Of a DNA stretch of 64,000 nt, positions 22,919 to 33,439 are shown piece by piece; position 1 is the first letter of the stretch; each line of letters opens with the position of its first letter. The stretch comes from Phoenix dactylifera (lineage: Eukaryota > Streptophyta > Magnoliopsida > Arecales > Arecaceae), in NCBI RefSeq assembly GCF_009389715.1, contig NW_024068505.1, positions 62,001 through 126,000 of the forward strand, written 5' to 3'. Both the position numbers and the translations under genes were made by a program. Under the pieces are notes generated by a model that did no database searches, was not told the origin of the DNA, and saw nothing but the letters and a program-made list of their open reading frames with translations.

Positions 22919-23453
22919 TATTTTTTTTGGTTAAAAACTGCATTTCATATATCTCTAACGTGAGTACATCCAGCCAAGTCAAAAGAAAGTAAAAGATACA
23001 GGGGAGGGGATAAAACTATCGACGTCCAAATGAAATCTCCGGAGATCGGGCTACAAATGAGGTGACTCAGTCAGCTATTCTATTCGCCTCCCGAAACATA
23101 CGCTGCCTAGACAGAGGTAAACTCCCAAACCAGTCCGCGAATCTCACAAATCAAAGGGTGGTCACCCCCAAACCTATCCTCTTCCCGAATCTAGTCAATC
23201 ACCGTAGAAGAATCCCCAGCACACTCTGTCAACACCTAGCACACACCTCGCATAGTAGATGCTCTCCCAGGCTGTCCGTAGCTCTGCTCCAATAACAGTC
23301 AGGCCTGGGGTACGCCGACCTCTGGCTGCAATCAACCTGCCAAAATGGTCCTTGATCACAAACCTCATTCCTTCTAAGGCACTATCCGTCAACATACCAC
23401 CATCGAAGTTCACTTTGAGATAACGAGGGGGTGGAGGTACCCAAGAAAAAAGG
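22919..23453 (-). mobile_element. 5'-truncated LINE, RNase H end
   Basis: On the minus strand the segment starts with an RNase H-like reading (PPPRYLKVNFDGGMLTDSAL, then FVIKDHFGRLIAARG, then GAELRTAWESIYYAR). It decays through frameshifts and ends in a poly-A, seen here as a run of T at 22921-22928. An RNase H domain closing the second ORF just before poly-A is typical of several plant L1-type LINEs. The insertion separates GCAAACTCCTT (left) from CTTGATC (right), which are contiguous in the paralogous blocks at 35418 and 52257. That fixes its position, although the target duplication is at most a few bases. Confidence 0.65.
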
Positions 23454-23821
23454 GCTTGATCTAGGGGTGGCAAAATGTGACCCGACCCGCCAACCCGACC
23501 CGTGTTCGACCCGCCATAAATAGGTTTGGGTTTGGCCTAAACGGGTTCGGGTCGTAAACAGGTTGACCCGTTTAACCTGTTTATTAATTGGTTCGGATAC
23601 GGGTTTTATATATCTGACCTGTGTAACCCGTTTAACCCGTTTAATTTTTGGGCTGATAGACAAGGGCCACAACCCACAAAGCCTAGGGCCGGCCCAACTT
23701 CCTGCCTCAGCCCGTTTTTGTTGCCTCGGCCCAACACACCGCGTCGGCCCAATTTATTGCTTCCGCACAGTCTCCAAGTCACAGTCCCCGACTTGCCGAC
23801 TGCCCGAGTTCCCGTCATCTA

Positions 23822-24255
23822 CTCTTCTCCTTAGGGTTAGGATTTAGGGTTTGTACTGCGCCGCCCGAGCTCCATTCGGCTATTCCCTCCCTCAGGTCAG
23901 GCCTCAGCCTCTCTCGAGTCTCTCCCCTCTCCTCCGGACCTCCGCCTCCGCCCTCTCCTCCTCCGTGCCGACAACTTTGGCCTCCCCGTCGACGGCGACC
24001 GTGGCGGCTTGAGGACCACACTCCACCATCCGCGACTTCTCCTTAGTTAGGGACTTAGGGTTAGGGTTTGTGTGCCGCTCGAGCTCTATTCCCTCCCTCA
24101 GTCTCTCTCGAGTCTCTCCCCTCTCCTCTCCTTCGGATTCTTCGCCTCTCGAGCCCTCTCCTCCAGACCTCCGCCTCTGCCCTCTCCTCCCCTGTGCCGA
24201 CAACTTCAGCCTCCCCGTCGACGGCGACCGTGGTGGCTCGACGGGTCCTGGGAAC
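23822..24255 (+). repeat. About 210-bp tandem duplication in the hAT leader
   Basis: Two adjacent GC-rich copies (about 23822-24015 and 24036-24255) share CTTCTCCTTAG, TTAGGGTTTGTG-like text, TCTCTCGAGTCTCTCCCCTC, CTCCGCCTC and CCCCGTCGACGGCGACCGTG. A splice donor, GAGGTAAGAAAG, follows at about 24306. It is probably the duplicated promoter and untranslated first exon of the transposase. Confidence 0.7.
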
Positions 24256-24399
24256 CAAGGTTGAACGGAAGAGCTCATAAAGAGATCGGATCCTCTGCTC
24301 TACCGAGGTAAGAAAGATCTATCTTTTCTTCTTTCTTCCTTTGATGTTTCAGTCTTTCCTCTCTTCTTCTCTTTCTTTTTGAATGCTGGTAAAACCCCT

Positions 24400-24660
24400 T
24401 AGGTAAGAGTTTCTGAAGATTTATGAGCTTTGATCCTCTTAGTAACTGTTATTGCTTAACTGTTAGTAACTGTTATTCACTTTTCTTGGGAAAATAATAG
24501 TAAGATTTATGCTTAACTGTTATTGCTTAACTGTTAGTAACTGTTATTCACTCTTTTTGGGGAAATAATAGTAAGATTTATGCTTAAAGCTTTGATCCTC
24601 TTAGTAACTGTTATTGCTTAACTTTGATAAGAGTTTCCGAAGATTCATGTTCTTTTATCA
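24400..24660. repeat. Short imperfect repeats, TTAACTGTTAGTAACTGTTATT type
   Basis: Several overlapping copies of TAACTGTTATTGCTTAAC and of AATAATAGTAAGATTTATGC lie in the probable first intron of the hAT gene. No coding content. Confidence 0.6.
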
Positions 24661-24934
24661 CTTTTTTTTTGCAGTGCATTTACAGTGACTTTCTAACTGT
24701 TTTTAACATTATTATTTTGTTTTTTTGCAGTGCATTTACAGTTGTTGGAAAGTAGAAGCAGTTGAACATCTAAGTATTAGAGATTATTTTGATAAATCTG
24801 ACTCAACAAAAGTAAATGCTTTATAACCTAATGGTTTCAACCTCAATGCTTTATGTTTCTGCTCTCTTTTCATATTATTTTCTTTCTAAATTGGCATTCT
24901 GATTTTTGATATAATTTTAAATTATATGATATAG

Positions 24935-27900
24935 ATGGATAAACAATTCGTGAATATAGAGTTAGAGAGTGATGGTGATAGGGCAAATGAATCGACGCCC
25001 TTAGGTTCTAATGCAGTTGCATGCGACTCCACACATGGAAAACGTAAAAGAAAATTGACTTCCCCTATTTATCAATATTATCATATAAATGAAGCAACTG
25101 AAAAATGCAAGTGCATAAAGTGTGGTGCAGAATATTCATTTGGTGGTAAGGTTGAGACCGAAAATTTGAAACATCATTTAGAGAATTGCAGAAAGAACCG
25201 TGACATAGGATAGATGATCTTATCACAAGCTCAAGGGTCCATATCAATGTGTTCTACTAAGTTTAATCCTGACAAATTTCATGAATTGCTAACACTTGCA
25301 ATTATTAAGCATGATCTATCATTTCAATTTGTTGAGTATGAAGGCATTAGATCTTTATTTGCTTATGTTCGTGAGGAGGCCAAGTTAGTATCAAGGAATA
25401 CTGTAAAGGCTGATTTGTTGAAATTATATAAAAAAAAGAAGGAAAATTAGTATTGTGGCTACATTTAATTCCTTATAGGATAAGTTTAACTTCGGATTTG
25501 TGGACCTCTGTTACTACCGATGGCTATTTATGTTTAACTGCCCATTTTATTGATGATGAATGGGTGTTACAAAAGAAAGTTCTTAACTTTCGCTTCATGC
25601 CTCCTCCACATAATGGCATATCTTTATGTGAAATAATTTACAATTTGTTGATTGATTGGGGGATTGAAAATAAATTGTATTGCATGACTTTAGATAATGT
25701 ATCGGTAAATGATGTTTTTGTTGACATGCTAAAGATCCAACTTAATTTGAACAATGCACTTTACTCAGATGGTGAGTTCTTTCATGTCCGATGTTGTGCT
25801 CATATTCTTAACTTAATTGTACAAGAGGGATTAAAGGAGATAGATGAACCCATCTCTAAAATTCATGAAAGTATTAAATATGTGAGAGGTTCACAAGTTC
25901 GGAAACAAAAATTTTTGGAATGTGTTAGATAAGTTTCTTTAGAAAGTAAAAAAGGCTTAAGGCAAGATGTTCCTACAAGATGGAATTCAACTTTTTTGAT
26001 GCTAGATAGTGCTCTCTTTTACCGTCGTGCCTTTCTTCATTTGAAATTAAGTGACTCTAATTACAAGCAATGTCCATCTGAAGAGGAGTGGGGTAAAGTT
26101 GAGAAGATTAGCATGTTGTTGAGTGGATTCTATGATGCTACTTTAGTATTCTCCGGAGCTAAATATCCTACATCAAACCTATATTTTCCTCAAGTTTTCT
26201 TGATTGAGCTTACTTTAAGGCAAGAGATGCAGAGTGCAGATGCTTTCATACAAAGAATGACACGGCAGATGTATCATAAATTTGAAAAGTATTGGTCGGA
26301 TCATAGCTTAATCTTATCCATGGCAGTTATTTTGGATCCTCGGTACAAATTTCAGTTTGTGGAGTATTGTTATAAGAATTTGAATGGGTATGGTTCTACT
26401 GAGAGCATGCACATCCGTGATTGTATGTTTTCTCTCTTTAATCAGTATATGCTTGCTTTATCTTAAAACTCCAACTGCTATCACATCAACTCATAGAGAT
26501 ATAGAGACCGGTACTTCTTCTGAAACTTCTAAGGCATTTAGAAAAGCAGATGCTTTTAAGGTAATATAAAACTTTTTTTTATCTAAAATAAATATATTGT
26601 GCTTGTATATGGTATTGTTTCTTATAAATAACTTATTCCATTTTTTCAATAATGTAGGATTTTGATACATTTGAAAGCTTTGATTTTGTTACTACTGCAC
26701 AGAAGTCTCAATTGGAATTATATTTGGATGAGCCTAGAGTTGATAGGATGTCCAATTTGGATATCCTTGATTTTTGGAAAACCAAGCAGTCTAATTATCC
26801 TCAACTTTCTCTTATGGCACGTGATATACTAACTGTTGCCCAAGGTGACAAAGCCAAGAGGGGGGGGGGGGTGAATTGGTTTCTCTTAATTTTAACTATC
26901 TTGCTTATGTTAAATGATGAGTTAGTGGAATTAAACAAATCACAATACAAACAACAAGAAGTATAGTGGTTCGGTGCTCTCCTTAGCACCTACGTCCACT
27001 CCCCAAGCGACCCCTTGGGAATTCACTATAATCCCGCGGATTACAGTTGGATTGTTTTCTGGGCTCACAATCCAAAAATCTTTATACTTTGGTTTTTCGG
27101 GTTCACCAAAAACCTATGTTGGTTTTACGGGCTCACCAACGAACCTATGTTGGTTTTTCGAGCTCACCAACGAACCTTTACAATTGGTTTTACGGGTTCA
27201 CCAATCAACCTATACCGTTGGTTTTGCGGACTAACCAACTAACCTTTACAATGAGTTTAATAAACAAAGTAAGAAGATTTAAGCTCCTAGATGAGCAAAT
27301 ATAACAATATAATCTACAAAGAAGAGTTTAGAGAATAGTTATCGCTTGATGTGACTTCTCTCTTCTTTGTCAAGGATGCTTCACTCTTCAAGGGTGGATG
27401 GAGCTTTTAATGACTCTTGGAATCTGCTCAACCACTTTCTTTTGACTCTTGAATGAAGCACTTGGATGAAGAAGATTAGGGCACTTTTTCTTTCTTGTTT
27501 ACTCTTTGATATTTTGTGAAAGGATGTTCTCTCTAATGAATAGTGCCACTTTAAATAGTTTTCTTCATCCATTGGACAAGCCCCAATGGTTAGAATTCAA
27601 AAACTAGCCGTTACTCACTGTTGGAAGGACAAAAAGTACTTCTGCAGAACTAGCCGTTATGCTTCTGCCCGTGTTTGGGTCGGCTCAACCTGTCCTTGGG
27701 TCGACCCAACTTTCACTTGGGTCGACTCAACCTTTTCTTGGGTCGACCCTCTCAGAACCACAGAAACTTGCAATTCAGCCTTCCTTCACTTGGGTTGACT
27801 CAACATTTCTTTGGGTCGACTCAAGGTTCAGTTGGGTCGACTCAACTTCTTCTTGAGTCGACCCTCTCAGGGTTTCCAAAGAACCTTTTCTGTCATGTAT

Positions 27901-28653
27901 TCTGTCATTGTCTTTGGGTCGACCCTCTCAGTGTTTGGGTCGACTCAAGCTTGGGTCGACTCAACTTCATCTTGGGTCGACCCTCTCAGTATTTCCAGAG
28001 AACCATTTTTCTGAGTCTTTGAGAGGCTTGAGGTTTGGGTCGACTCATGCTTTCCTTGGGTCGACCCAACTTACTGTTCATCTGTGCCATTTTTGCAGAA
28101 GTGTGCCAAATGCTTTCTTGATGTGCCGAGGTCGACCCAATCAACCTTGGGGTCGACTCAATCCACACTTTGCTGCAACTCAAGGTTAGATTCATCCAAA
28201 TAAACAATGAAATGCATTTATACAAATATACTGAGAGTAACAGACTTATAAATGAAGTATCGAATTAACTTGTAACATACTCTTGATTATTGCTTGTTAA
28301 TCATCAAAATAACACTATCATCCTCACTAGCTATTCCAATATCTACGGTTGCCTCTGAATCTGCTTTTAGTATCGGTGGGCGAGTACTTGATAAGTATCG
28401 TAGTGCTCTTAAACCGGATATTGCCGAGGCCTTGATTTGTACTCGAGATTGGGTGTTTGAAAAGAAAGGTATATGTTTTATGAATTATATTTCTATTATT
28501 TTTTGAATGAATTTATTATTAATTTTGCAATATTTCAATGCAGATGTTGAGGAGGCCGAGTTAGATGAGACTGTAGAAGATGTCATAAACTCAAGTTCCT
28601 ACAATGAAACTCAATTAACTCAATGCTCGGCCAATATTGAATCTAATTCATAG
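24935..28653 (+). pseudogene. hAT transposase (BED-finger, RICESLEEPER-like), split by an LTR
   Basis: Exon 24935-26560 starts MDKQFVNIELESDGD and has a BED zinc finger (CKCIKC ... LKHHLENC). The core follows with TSDLWTSVTTDGYLCLTAHF, VRCCAHILNLIVQEGL and DVPTRWNST.L, all typical of plant hAT transposases. An intron (26561-26657) leads to FWKTKQSNYPQLSLMARDIL. The Sirevirus solo LTR (26834-28326) then cuts the frame, which resumes in the dimerisation domain ([29 protein letters not shown]). A last intron (28469-28543) precedes the end at 28653. Lesions: in-frame stops at 25211-25213, 25448-25450 and 25930-25932, a frameshift near 26455, and the LTR. Family role: excision and reinsertion of hAT DNA; this copy cannot do it. 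Confidence 0.92.
26834..28326 (-). mobile_element. Solo LTR of the Sirevirus-like family, inverted (1,493 bp)
   Basis: It starts TGTTGCCCAAGGTGACAA and ends ATCATCCTCA, the reverse complement of the LTR family at 2631-4316. It has the same GTCGAC palindromes and a shorter version of the 30-bp array. The flanks are CTAAC (26829-26833) and CTAGC (28327-28331), a 5-bp target duplication with one change. No internal retrotransposon sequence remains, so it is a product of LTR-LTR recombination. Confidence 0.9.
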
Positions 28654-29615
28654 TGAGATGAATCATGATCATGGATACTCCTTTTTGGTTTTGGTTTAAA
28701 TATGGATGTTGTTATTGTTTGTCTCTTTTTTTAGTTTTGCTTTGACTATGGATGGTGTCATTTGACTTATGGAGTTATGGACCTTATGATGGTCGTTATT
28801 CAATATTAAGTTGCTATTTATAGCTATTTGGTAGTTTCTTATTCAATATATGAATGCTTTATAGAAACTATGAATCTTGCTGTTTTCTTGAAATCATTCT
28901 TATGTTATAATGAGACAGGTTCATTCTTATAATCTTATGTTATTCAATATAGCTATTTGATAGTTTCTTTTGCTAGATTCTTTTTTTGCACAGGTTGCTA
29001 GTGTAAGTTTGTAACTTTGGGACAAAGCAAGAAAATTCATCTGGAGATTGCCAAGCAAAAGAAAAATCATCTTGATGTATGCAATGCTGTTTTTATTTTT
29101 ATTCAATAATAGTCTAATAGCCATCACCGGAGGGACAAGAGGTGAAGATATTAGGTGTTCAGTTGGTCTGATGATCTGGGTCTGTGATTCTTGGTTGTAG
29201 TTCTATTGGCCTGGCTTCGTTTGTTAGGGACGCATGGAGTTGGTGCAAGCAACTGGTACTTGATATTCTTGGTTGCATGCAATGATGTTCAGCTCTTTGC
29301 TATTGCTCTCTCGTGCCAGATATGAACTTAAATTGTGATTTGAAGTTGGTGCAGGCAAATGGTACTTGATCTATTCGATCACGTAACTTTTGTCCCCTTA
29401 TATTGAGATACCAAACTCTTTTCTCTCCTTATCTTTTCATTAATTTTCTGCCATCTATTATCGCAACTTTTCTGCGATGCGGGCTCTTTGATTTGTATTA
29501 ATCAAGTTGTATTAATCAACTTTTTTGCGATACAGGCTCTTTTCTGCAATTTTTGTCAGTGTTTATATTCTTGTGATTGAAAACTGACTATCTGTTCTCT
29601 TCACCATTTCTACAG
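28654..29615. other. hAT 3' non-coding part, no gene seen
   Basis: T-rich DNA downstream of the transposase stop, before the captured exons. Weak internal repeats (AGTTGGTGCA.GCAA.TGGTACTTGAT near 29235 and 29345; TATTAATCAA near 29495) but nothing codable. Confidence 0.4.
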
Positions 29616-29763
29616 TAAGTTACAGAGTGATGTTTTGAGGGAAGCAATCTCTCAGATTGCAAATGATTCTCGGAAGAAGAAGCGCAATTTTACTGAAACC
29701 ATTGAGCTACAAATTGGTCTGAAAAACTATGACCCCCAAAAAGATAAGCATTTCAGTAGATCT
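29616..29763 (+). pseudogene. Captured exon of ribosomal protein L10a (uL1), N-terminal
   Basis: After a good acceptor (TTCTACAG) the frame reads [20 protein letters not shown], then [20 protein letters not shown] and KHFS. This is the start of eukaryotic 60S ribosomal protein L10a, a large-subunit stalk protein. The usual initiator codon lies on the preceding exon (ATGAG), which is absent. Homology stops near 29763, where the host gene would continue into the next segment. One expected Arg is His (DKHFS for DKRFS). A fragment, not a working gene; it could still be transcribed from the hAT. Confidence 0.9.
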
Positions 29764-29833
29764 TATGTTTACCTAATATAATTTTTAATGGCAAACATCA
29801 TACAAATAACTTGCCCAATGCATTTAAATTCAG

Positions 29834-29980
29834 GGCCTGGTTGTTCTTCTATTGGCTATGGAGAGGCAGAGGAACTTGGACCTTTCTTAATACAAAAAGG
29901 TGTGCGAGAGCTCAAATTCAACAAGCATTCTTGGAACCGGAGGAATTGCGACTCATCACTCGCCTATAGGCCCTATACTG
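29834..29980 (+). pseudogene. Captured exon of a serine carboxypeptidase-like gene
   Basis: Between an acceptor-like AAATTCAG and a donor-like CTGGTAAGC, the frame reads [20 protein letters not shown] then [16 protein letters not shown](I/V) lies just downstream of the conserved WLNGG motif, and the EELGPF.I segment is the usual continuation in plant serine carboxypeptidase-like (S10) proteins. The catalytic Ser (GESYAG), Asp and His regions are not present. The end (NRRNCDSSL...) departs from the expected ANLLFLESP, so the fragment is diverged or shifted. It sits between the two L10a pieces, giving a three-part mosaic. Confidence 0.85.
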
Positions 29981-30181
29981 GTAAGCTCATCGCTTGTAAG
30001 CTTAGAAATACATATTATTGATTTAAAAAACTTGGGGACAAGATCATTAAACTACATCTGCATTATATCTGTTGATCAACAATGTATGAAGAAAGATGAA
30101 AACATCTAGTAGCTCATTTTTCATTAATTACAATTGGCAGCGACAAAATATTATACTAATGCTTGATTATGTCTTCTGCAG

Positions 30182-30303
30182 ACAGAGAAAATAGAGCTTG
30201 ACTATATGGATGTTGAAGCACTAAAAAAATGAACAAAAACAAGAAGCTGGTCAAAAAGCTTGCTAAGAAGTACCATGCTTTCCTAGCATCAGAGGCGATC
30301 ATG
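30182..30303 (+). pseudogene. Captured exon of ribosomal protein L10a, middle part
   Basis: After CTGCAG the frame reads [15 protein letters not shown]. One base is then missing in an A-run (near 30226), and the shifted frame continues [20 protein letters not shown]. In L10a this follows the [19 protein letters not shown] segment directly, well downstream of the first captured exon. The two L10a pieces are therefore in native order and orientation, with the carboxypeptidase exon between them. Homology ends near 30303 (SEAIM). Confidence 0.9.
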
Positions 30304-30974
30304 TATATTGACATTAGTTCTATGTGAAGCAGATTTTCTTTTCGGGCTATTCCATATATAAATTTGGATGATTTGACTTGTATTCCTTGTCTTTGTAAAG
30401 ATTAAATATTTTTTGAATATTGCTGGTATTAGATGAATGAATAAATAACTTGTATTCCTTATGTTCAGCTTTTTGTAAAGATTGAATGCTTTTTTAATGT
30501 CAATGATGTTGGGACAAGATTTTTATAATGTTTTCTAAATTTACCTTCTTTTTTTTCTTGTGTTGCTTAATGTATAAAACAGGTTGGGTCGGATTGGGTT
30601 GGACTAAGGTATAAGGCTAAGAGCCTAAGTGGTTAGTGGTTACCTATTTATTAAACAGGTTTGGTTGGGCAGGTTAAATAGGTCCAAACAGGTTAAATGG
30701 GTCGGGTTGGGCAGGTTAAATATGTTGGGTTGGGCAGGTTAAATAGGTTGGGTTGGGCAGGTTAAATGGGTCAGATTAGGCAAACAGGTTAAACAGGTCG
30801 GATCGGATTGGGCAAACAGGTTACCTGTTTATTAAACAGGTTAAACGGGTCGGGTTCAGGTTGTAATTTCTGACATGTTTAATAAACAGGTCAGGTTCAG
30901 ATTTATGATTTTCTGATCCGATCTGTATCTGACCCAACTTGTTTATGTCTGACCCGATCCGATTGCCACCTCTA
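30304..30974. repeat. hAT 3' end with subterminal repeats
   Basis: From about 30580 the motif AACAGGTTAAATGGGTCGGG and variants recur roughly every 20-40 bp up to the terminal GATTGCCACCTCTA. They mirror the ACCCGTTTAACC repeats at the left end and are probably transposase-binding sites. Confidence 0.75.
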
Positions 30975-30982
30975 GCTTGATC

Positions 30983-31359
30983 ACACCCAGAAAGGTGTAG
31001 CTTGCTTTTTCACTAATAAAATAAAAGCCGACCTTGTCGTTTCCACTATGGAGCTGTATGCCCCAACGGCACGCCAGCAGTAAATGGAACTGCTCAGGGA
31101 CCGATCTAAATATAAATTTAAAAAGGCTGCAACCTTCGTAACGGAGGTAACGAAGAACTGGCCTCGTCGGATCCGCCTCAAATCCCATTCCCAAAGGCGT
31201 CACAAAAGTTCAAGGGAGTCTCCTTCTTAGCAAACTCCTTTCCGTTGAATCTCCTCTCATTGGGGCCTATTAATAGCTCTCACCTTCCCCTTCCCACACC
31301 ACACATCACAACAGCAACCTGAAGCCCTCGCTGCTCCATCTATCGAACATTTTGCACCA
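30983..31359 (+). promoter_or_regulatory. Conserved 5' flank of PAR1 copy 1
   Basis: This flank is nearly identical in all three PAR1 copies (30983-31359, 35430-35821, 52268-52652), from the GATCRCACCC block to the start codon. A TATTAATAG box about 90 bp before the ATG is the best TATA candidate. Being kept in every copy, it travelled with the gene and may hold the core promoter. No start site can be proven from sequence. Confidence 0.4.
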
Positions 31360-32108
31360 ATGGCTTCCTTTTATAGCTCAAGCACCCTGGTGTGCCTGAC
31401 TCTTGTTCTTCTCTTCGGTGTTCAGTGCACCCTCGGTATGTTCAGTGAAAGCACAACGTATATTAAATCCCATCCATCTTTTTGAACTTTCTAAATGGAC
31501 ATGGTTTGATGGCCATTGCAGGAGGCATCACATGCGAGAGCCTGGCAAGAAACACCTGTGCCTTTGCCGTGTCGTCGTCCGGCATGCGTTGCGTGCTCGA
31601 GAACCGGGTGCGGAGGGGAGGGCAGGAGGAGTTCTCCTGCAGCACATCAGACATCGAGGCTGAGAACCTCAAGGACTGGGTGGAGACCGACGAGTGCATC
31701 AAAGCCTGTGGACTCACCCGGAGCACCGTGGGGATCTCATCGGACTCTCTGTTAGATCCTCGTTTTGCTCAGAAGCTGTGCTCACCTCCATGCTACCAGG
31801 AGTGCCCCAACATTGTTGATCTATACTTCAACCTCGCAGCTGGTGAAGGTAAGAACTCTATCTTGGCTACGCACATGCAAGTGATCTTTGATATCGAATT
31901 GAGATATTATCTTCGTTGATGCTGTTTTGCAGGTGTGTTCCTTCCAAAGTTATGTCAGGCATCATCGAATGCTCGCCGAGGCATGGAAGAGATCAAGAGC
32001 TCCAGTGCAGCAGCGGCAGGGCCTGCATCAGGGTCGGCAGCGGTAGCTTGTGCCCCTGGGCAGTCCGAGACGGGTTTTGTTTCCGGCGCAGCCATGGCGC
32101 CTCTCTGA
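31360..32108 (+). CDS. PAR1-family secreted protein, copy 1 (intact)
   Basis: Three exons, 31360-31435, 31522-31848 and 31933-32108, with GT-AG introns, join to a 192-residue frame. Residues 1 to about 25 (MASFYSSSTLVCLTLVLLFG) are a signal peptide, so the product is probably secreted or apoplastic. The mature part is Cys-rich: GGITCESLARNTCAF, MRCVLEN, ETDECIKACGL, KLCSPPCYQECPNIVDLYFN, AAGEGVFLPKLC. These blocks define the photoassimilate-responsive protein 1 family (PF06521), first described in tobacco as induced by sugars and pathogens; biochemical role unknown. The Ala/Ser-rich C-terminus ends AAMAPL. An hAT and a LINE sit just upstream of the 5' flank. No lesion seen. Confidence 0.93.
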
Positions 32109-32428
32109 TGTGCTCTGTATGAGAGCAATTGGATTGTTTCTCATGTATTCTGTGGCCACAAACCAGTGCAAGGAAGGTTGCTGTGAGAGTATGAAAGCAT
32201 GTACTTGAACCACCATGTTGCATGGCAACTGATATGTAATACTTGTTACAACGTTGGTAACAATAGTAATATTTAGTTATTTATGGTTCCATTCCAGGAT
32301 GCTGAATTCTGATGGCTTATTCCTTGCCCTCAAGGAATCATTGTGGCAAATTCTTTCCATCCCTTCAATTGCAAGATAATTGAACAGAAGATCACATAAG
32401 GAATAACCTAACATGATATAAAATTAAA
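32109..32428. other. PAR1 copy 1 3' flank
   Basis: This segment matches 36571-36893 downstream of copy 2 almost base for base, then the two diverge (here into a Gypsy LTR, there into a CACTA). It is the 3' limit of the duplicated block. Confidence 0.6.
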
Positions 32429-33430
32429 TTCTCCAGGCTCAAATCTAACTGGGCCGGAAGTAATAGCCCAATAGAGTGAACAAGGCTCGAACGGCCCAAT
32501 AGGATGAACAGGCCCGAACTCGGCCATAATGGATATGGCCCAATAGGATAAATAGAGCCCGAACTCGGCCCATAATGAATACGACCCAATAGGATGGCCA
32601 GGGCCCAAACTAGGTCCACAATGGGCAAGGCCCAAATGAATGATCACGTCCCAACACAACTCACAATGGATATTCTTCATCCCGTTGAAGAAGGTAGGAG
32701 AAGGAAAAAAAAGGAAGAGAGGGAAAAGAAGGCTAGGGGTGGGTGCTGGGGATCCAGCACGGTGGAGCCAGTGATGGAGGTGGCGGCAACGACCGTGGTG
32801 GCAGCCAGCGAAGGTGGCAAAACAGCCAACAATGGAAGAGGAAAATCGAGATCTTTCTCAGTTTGGCCCGAACTAGGGAAAAGGAAAAAACTTGATTCAG
32901 CTAAGGATTGAAAAGTAGAGGGAAGGAAACTTACCGGCAATTGGCAAATGTGGTGGATTATATCTACGGGTGGTTCGGTCCTGCGACTAGCGGTGACAGA
33001 GCTTGAAACAGGGCTTGGAATAAAGAAAACAGAGCTTGGAGATAAAAGCTTCGGACGACCCTCAATTAGGGTGGCACACCGACCACTGGAGAGGGAGAGG
33101 AAGGAGGGAGGAGAAGGAGCTCAAAGATGGTGGCTCGATGGCAGAGGAAGAGGCAATTTATAGAGAGGTCTTCGAAATGGAATCAGGCACACAGCTCGTT
33201 CACCGTCGCGATTCTCGTGGCGGTTGAGCGGAATAGGTGGCCGTTCAGAAAGGCCGCGGAAATGCCGTTCAGAAAGGCCGGCCATGGGGATGCCACGGAC
33301 CCCACCCCCATTACCCCGAGAAATGAGGAGCAGAGGATCGCAATCGCGATCCTCTACTTCAGTTTCTCCTAGGCCATGAGCTGAAGCCAGTTGGGCTCGC
33401 CGGCTTCAGCTCAAATGGCCCATTCAAGGC
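32429..33430. mobile_element. Fragment of a Gypsy LTR related to the 53383-60590 family
   Basis: It has the same order of landmarks as the 2.25-kb LTRs at 53383 and 58342: repeated GGCCCAATAGG motifs, a purine-rich AGGAAGAGAGGGAAAAG stretch, a Gly/Arg-rich GC block, GAGGATCGC...GCGATCCTC and GGCTTCAGCTC near the end. It is clearly diverged and incomplete at the start. Open frames here are by-products of composition. Confidence 0.55.
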
Positions 33431-33439
33431 AAATATCAC

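Larger units (their letters stand above)
23462..30974 (+). mobile_element. hAT transposon (7.5 kb) carrying host gene fragments
   Basis: The left end TAGGGGTGGCAAAATG and right end GATTGCCACCTCTA (reverse complement TAGAGGTGGCAATC) form the terminal inverted repeat. They are flanked by a perfect 8-bp target duplication, GCTTGATC (23454-23461 and 30975-30982), the expected size for hAT. Both ends have subterminal repeats of the type ACCCGTTTA / TAAACGGGT (about 23480-23650 and 30570-30960). Inside are a BED-finger transposase gene (24935-28653), a nested Sirevirus solo LTR (26834-28326), and exons copied from a ribosomal protein L10a gene and a serine carboxypeptidase-like gene (29616-30303). 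The transposase is dead. Confidence 0.93.

Noticed and set aside
30981-31203. Minus-strand frames upstream of each PAR1 copy (also near 35388 and 52154)
   Set aside because: Conserved only because the flank is duplicated; no known domain and no independent sign of coding.
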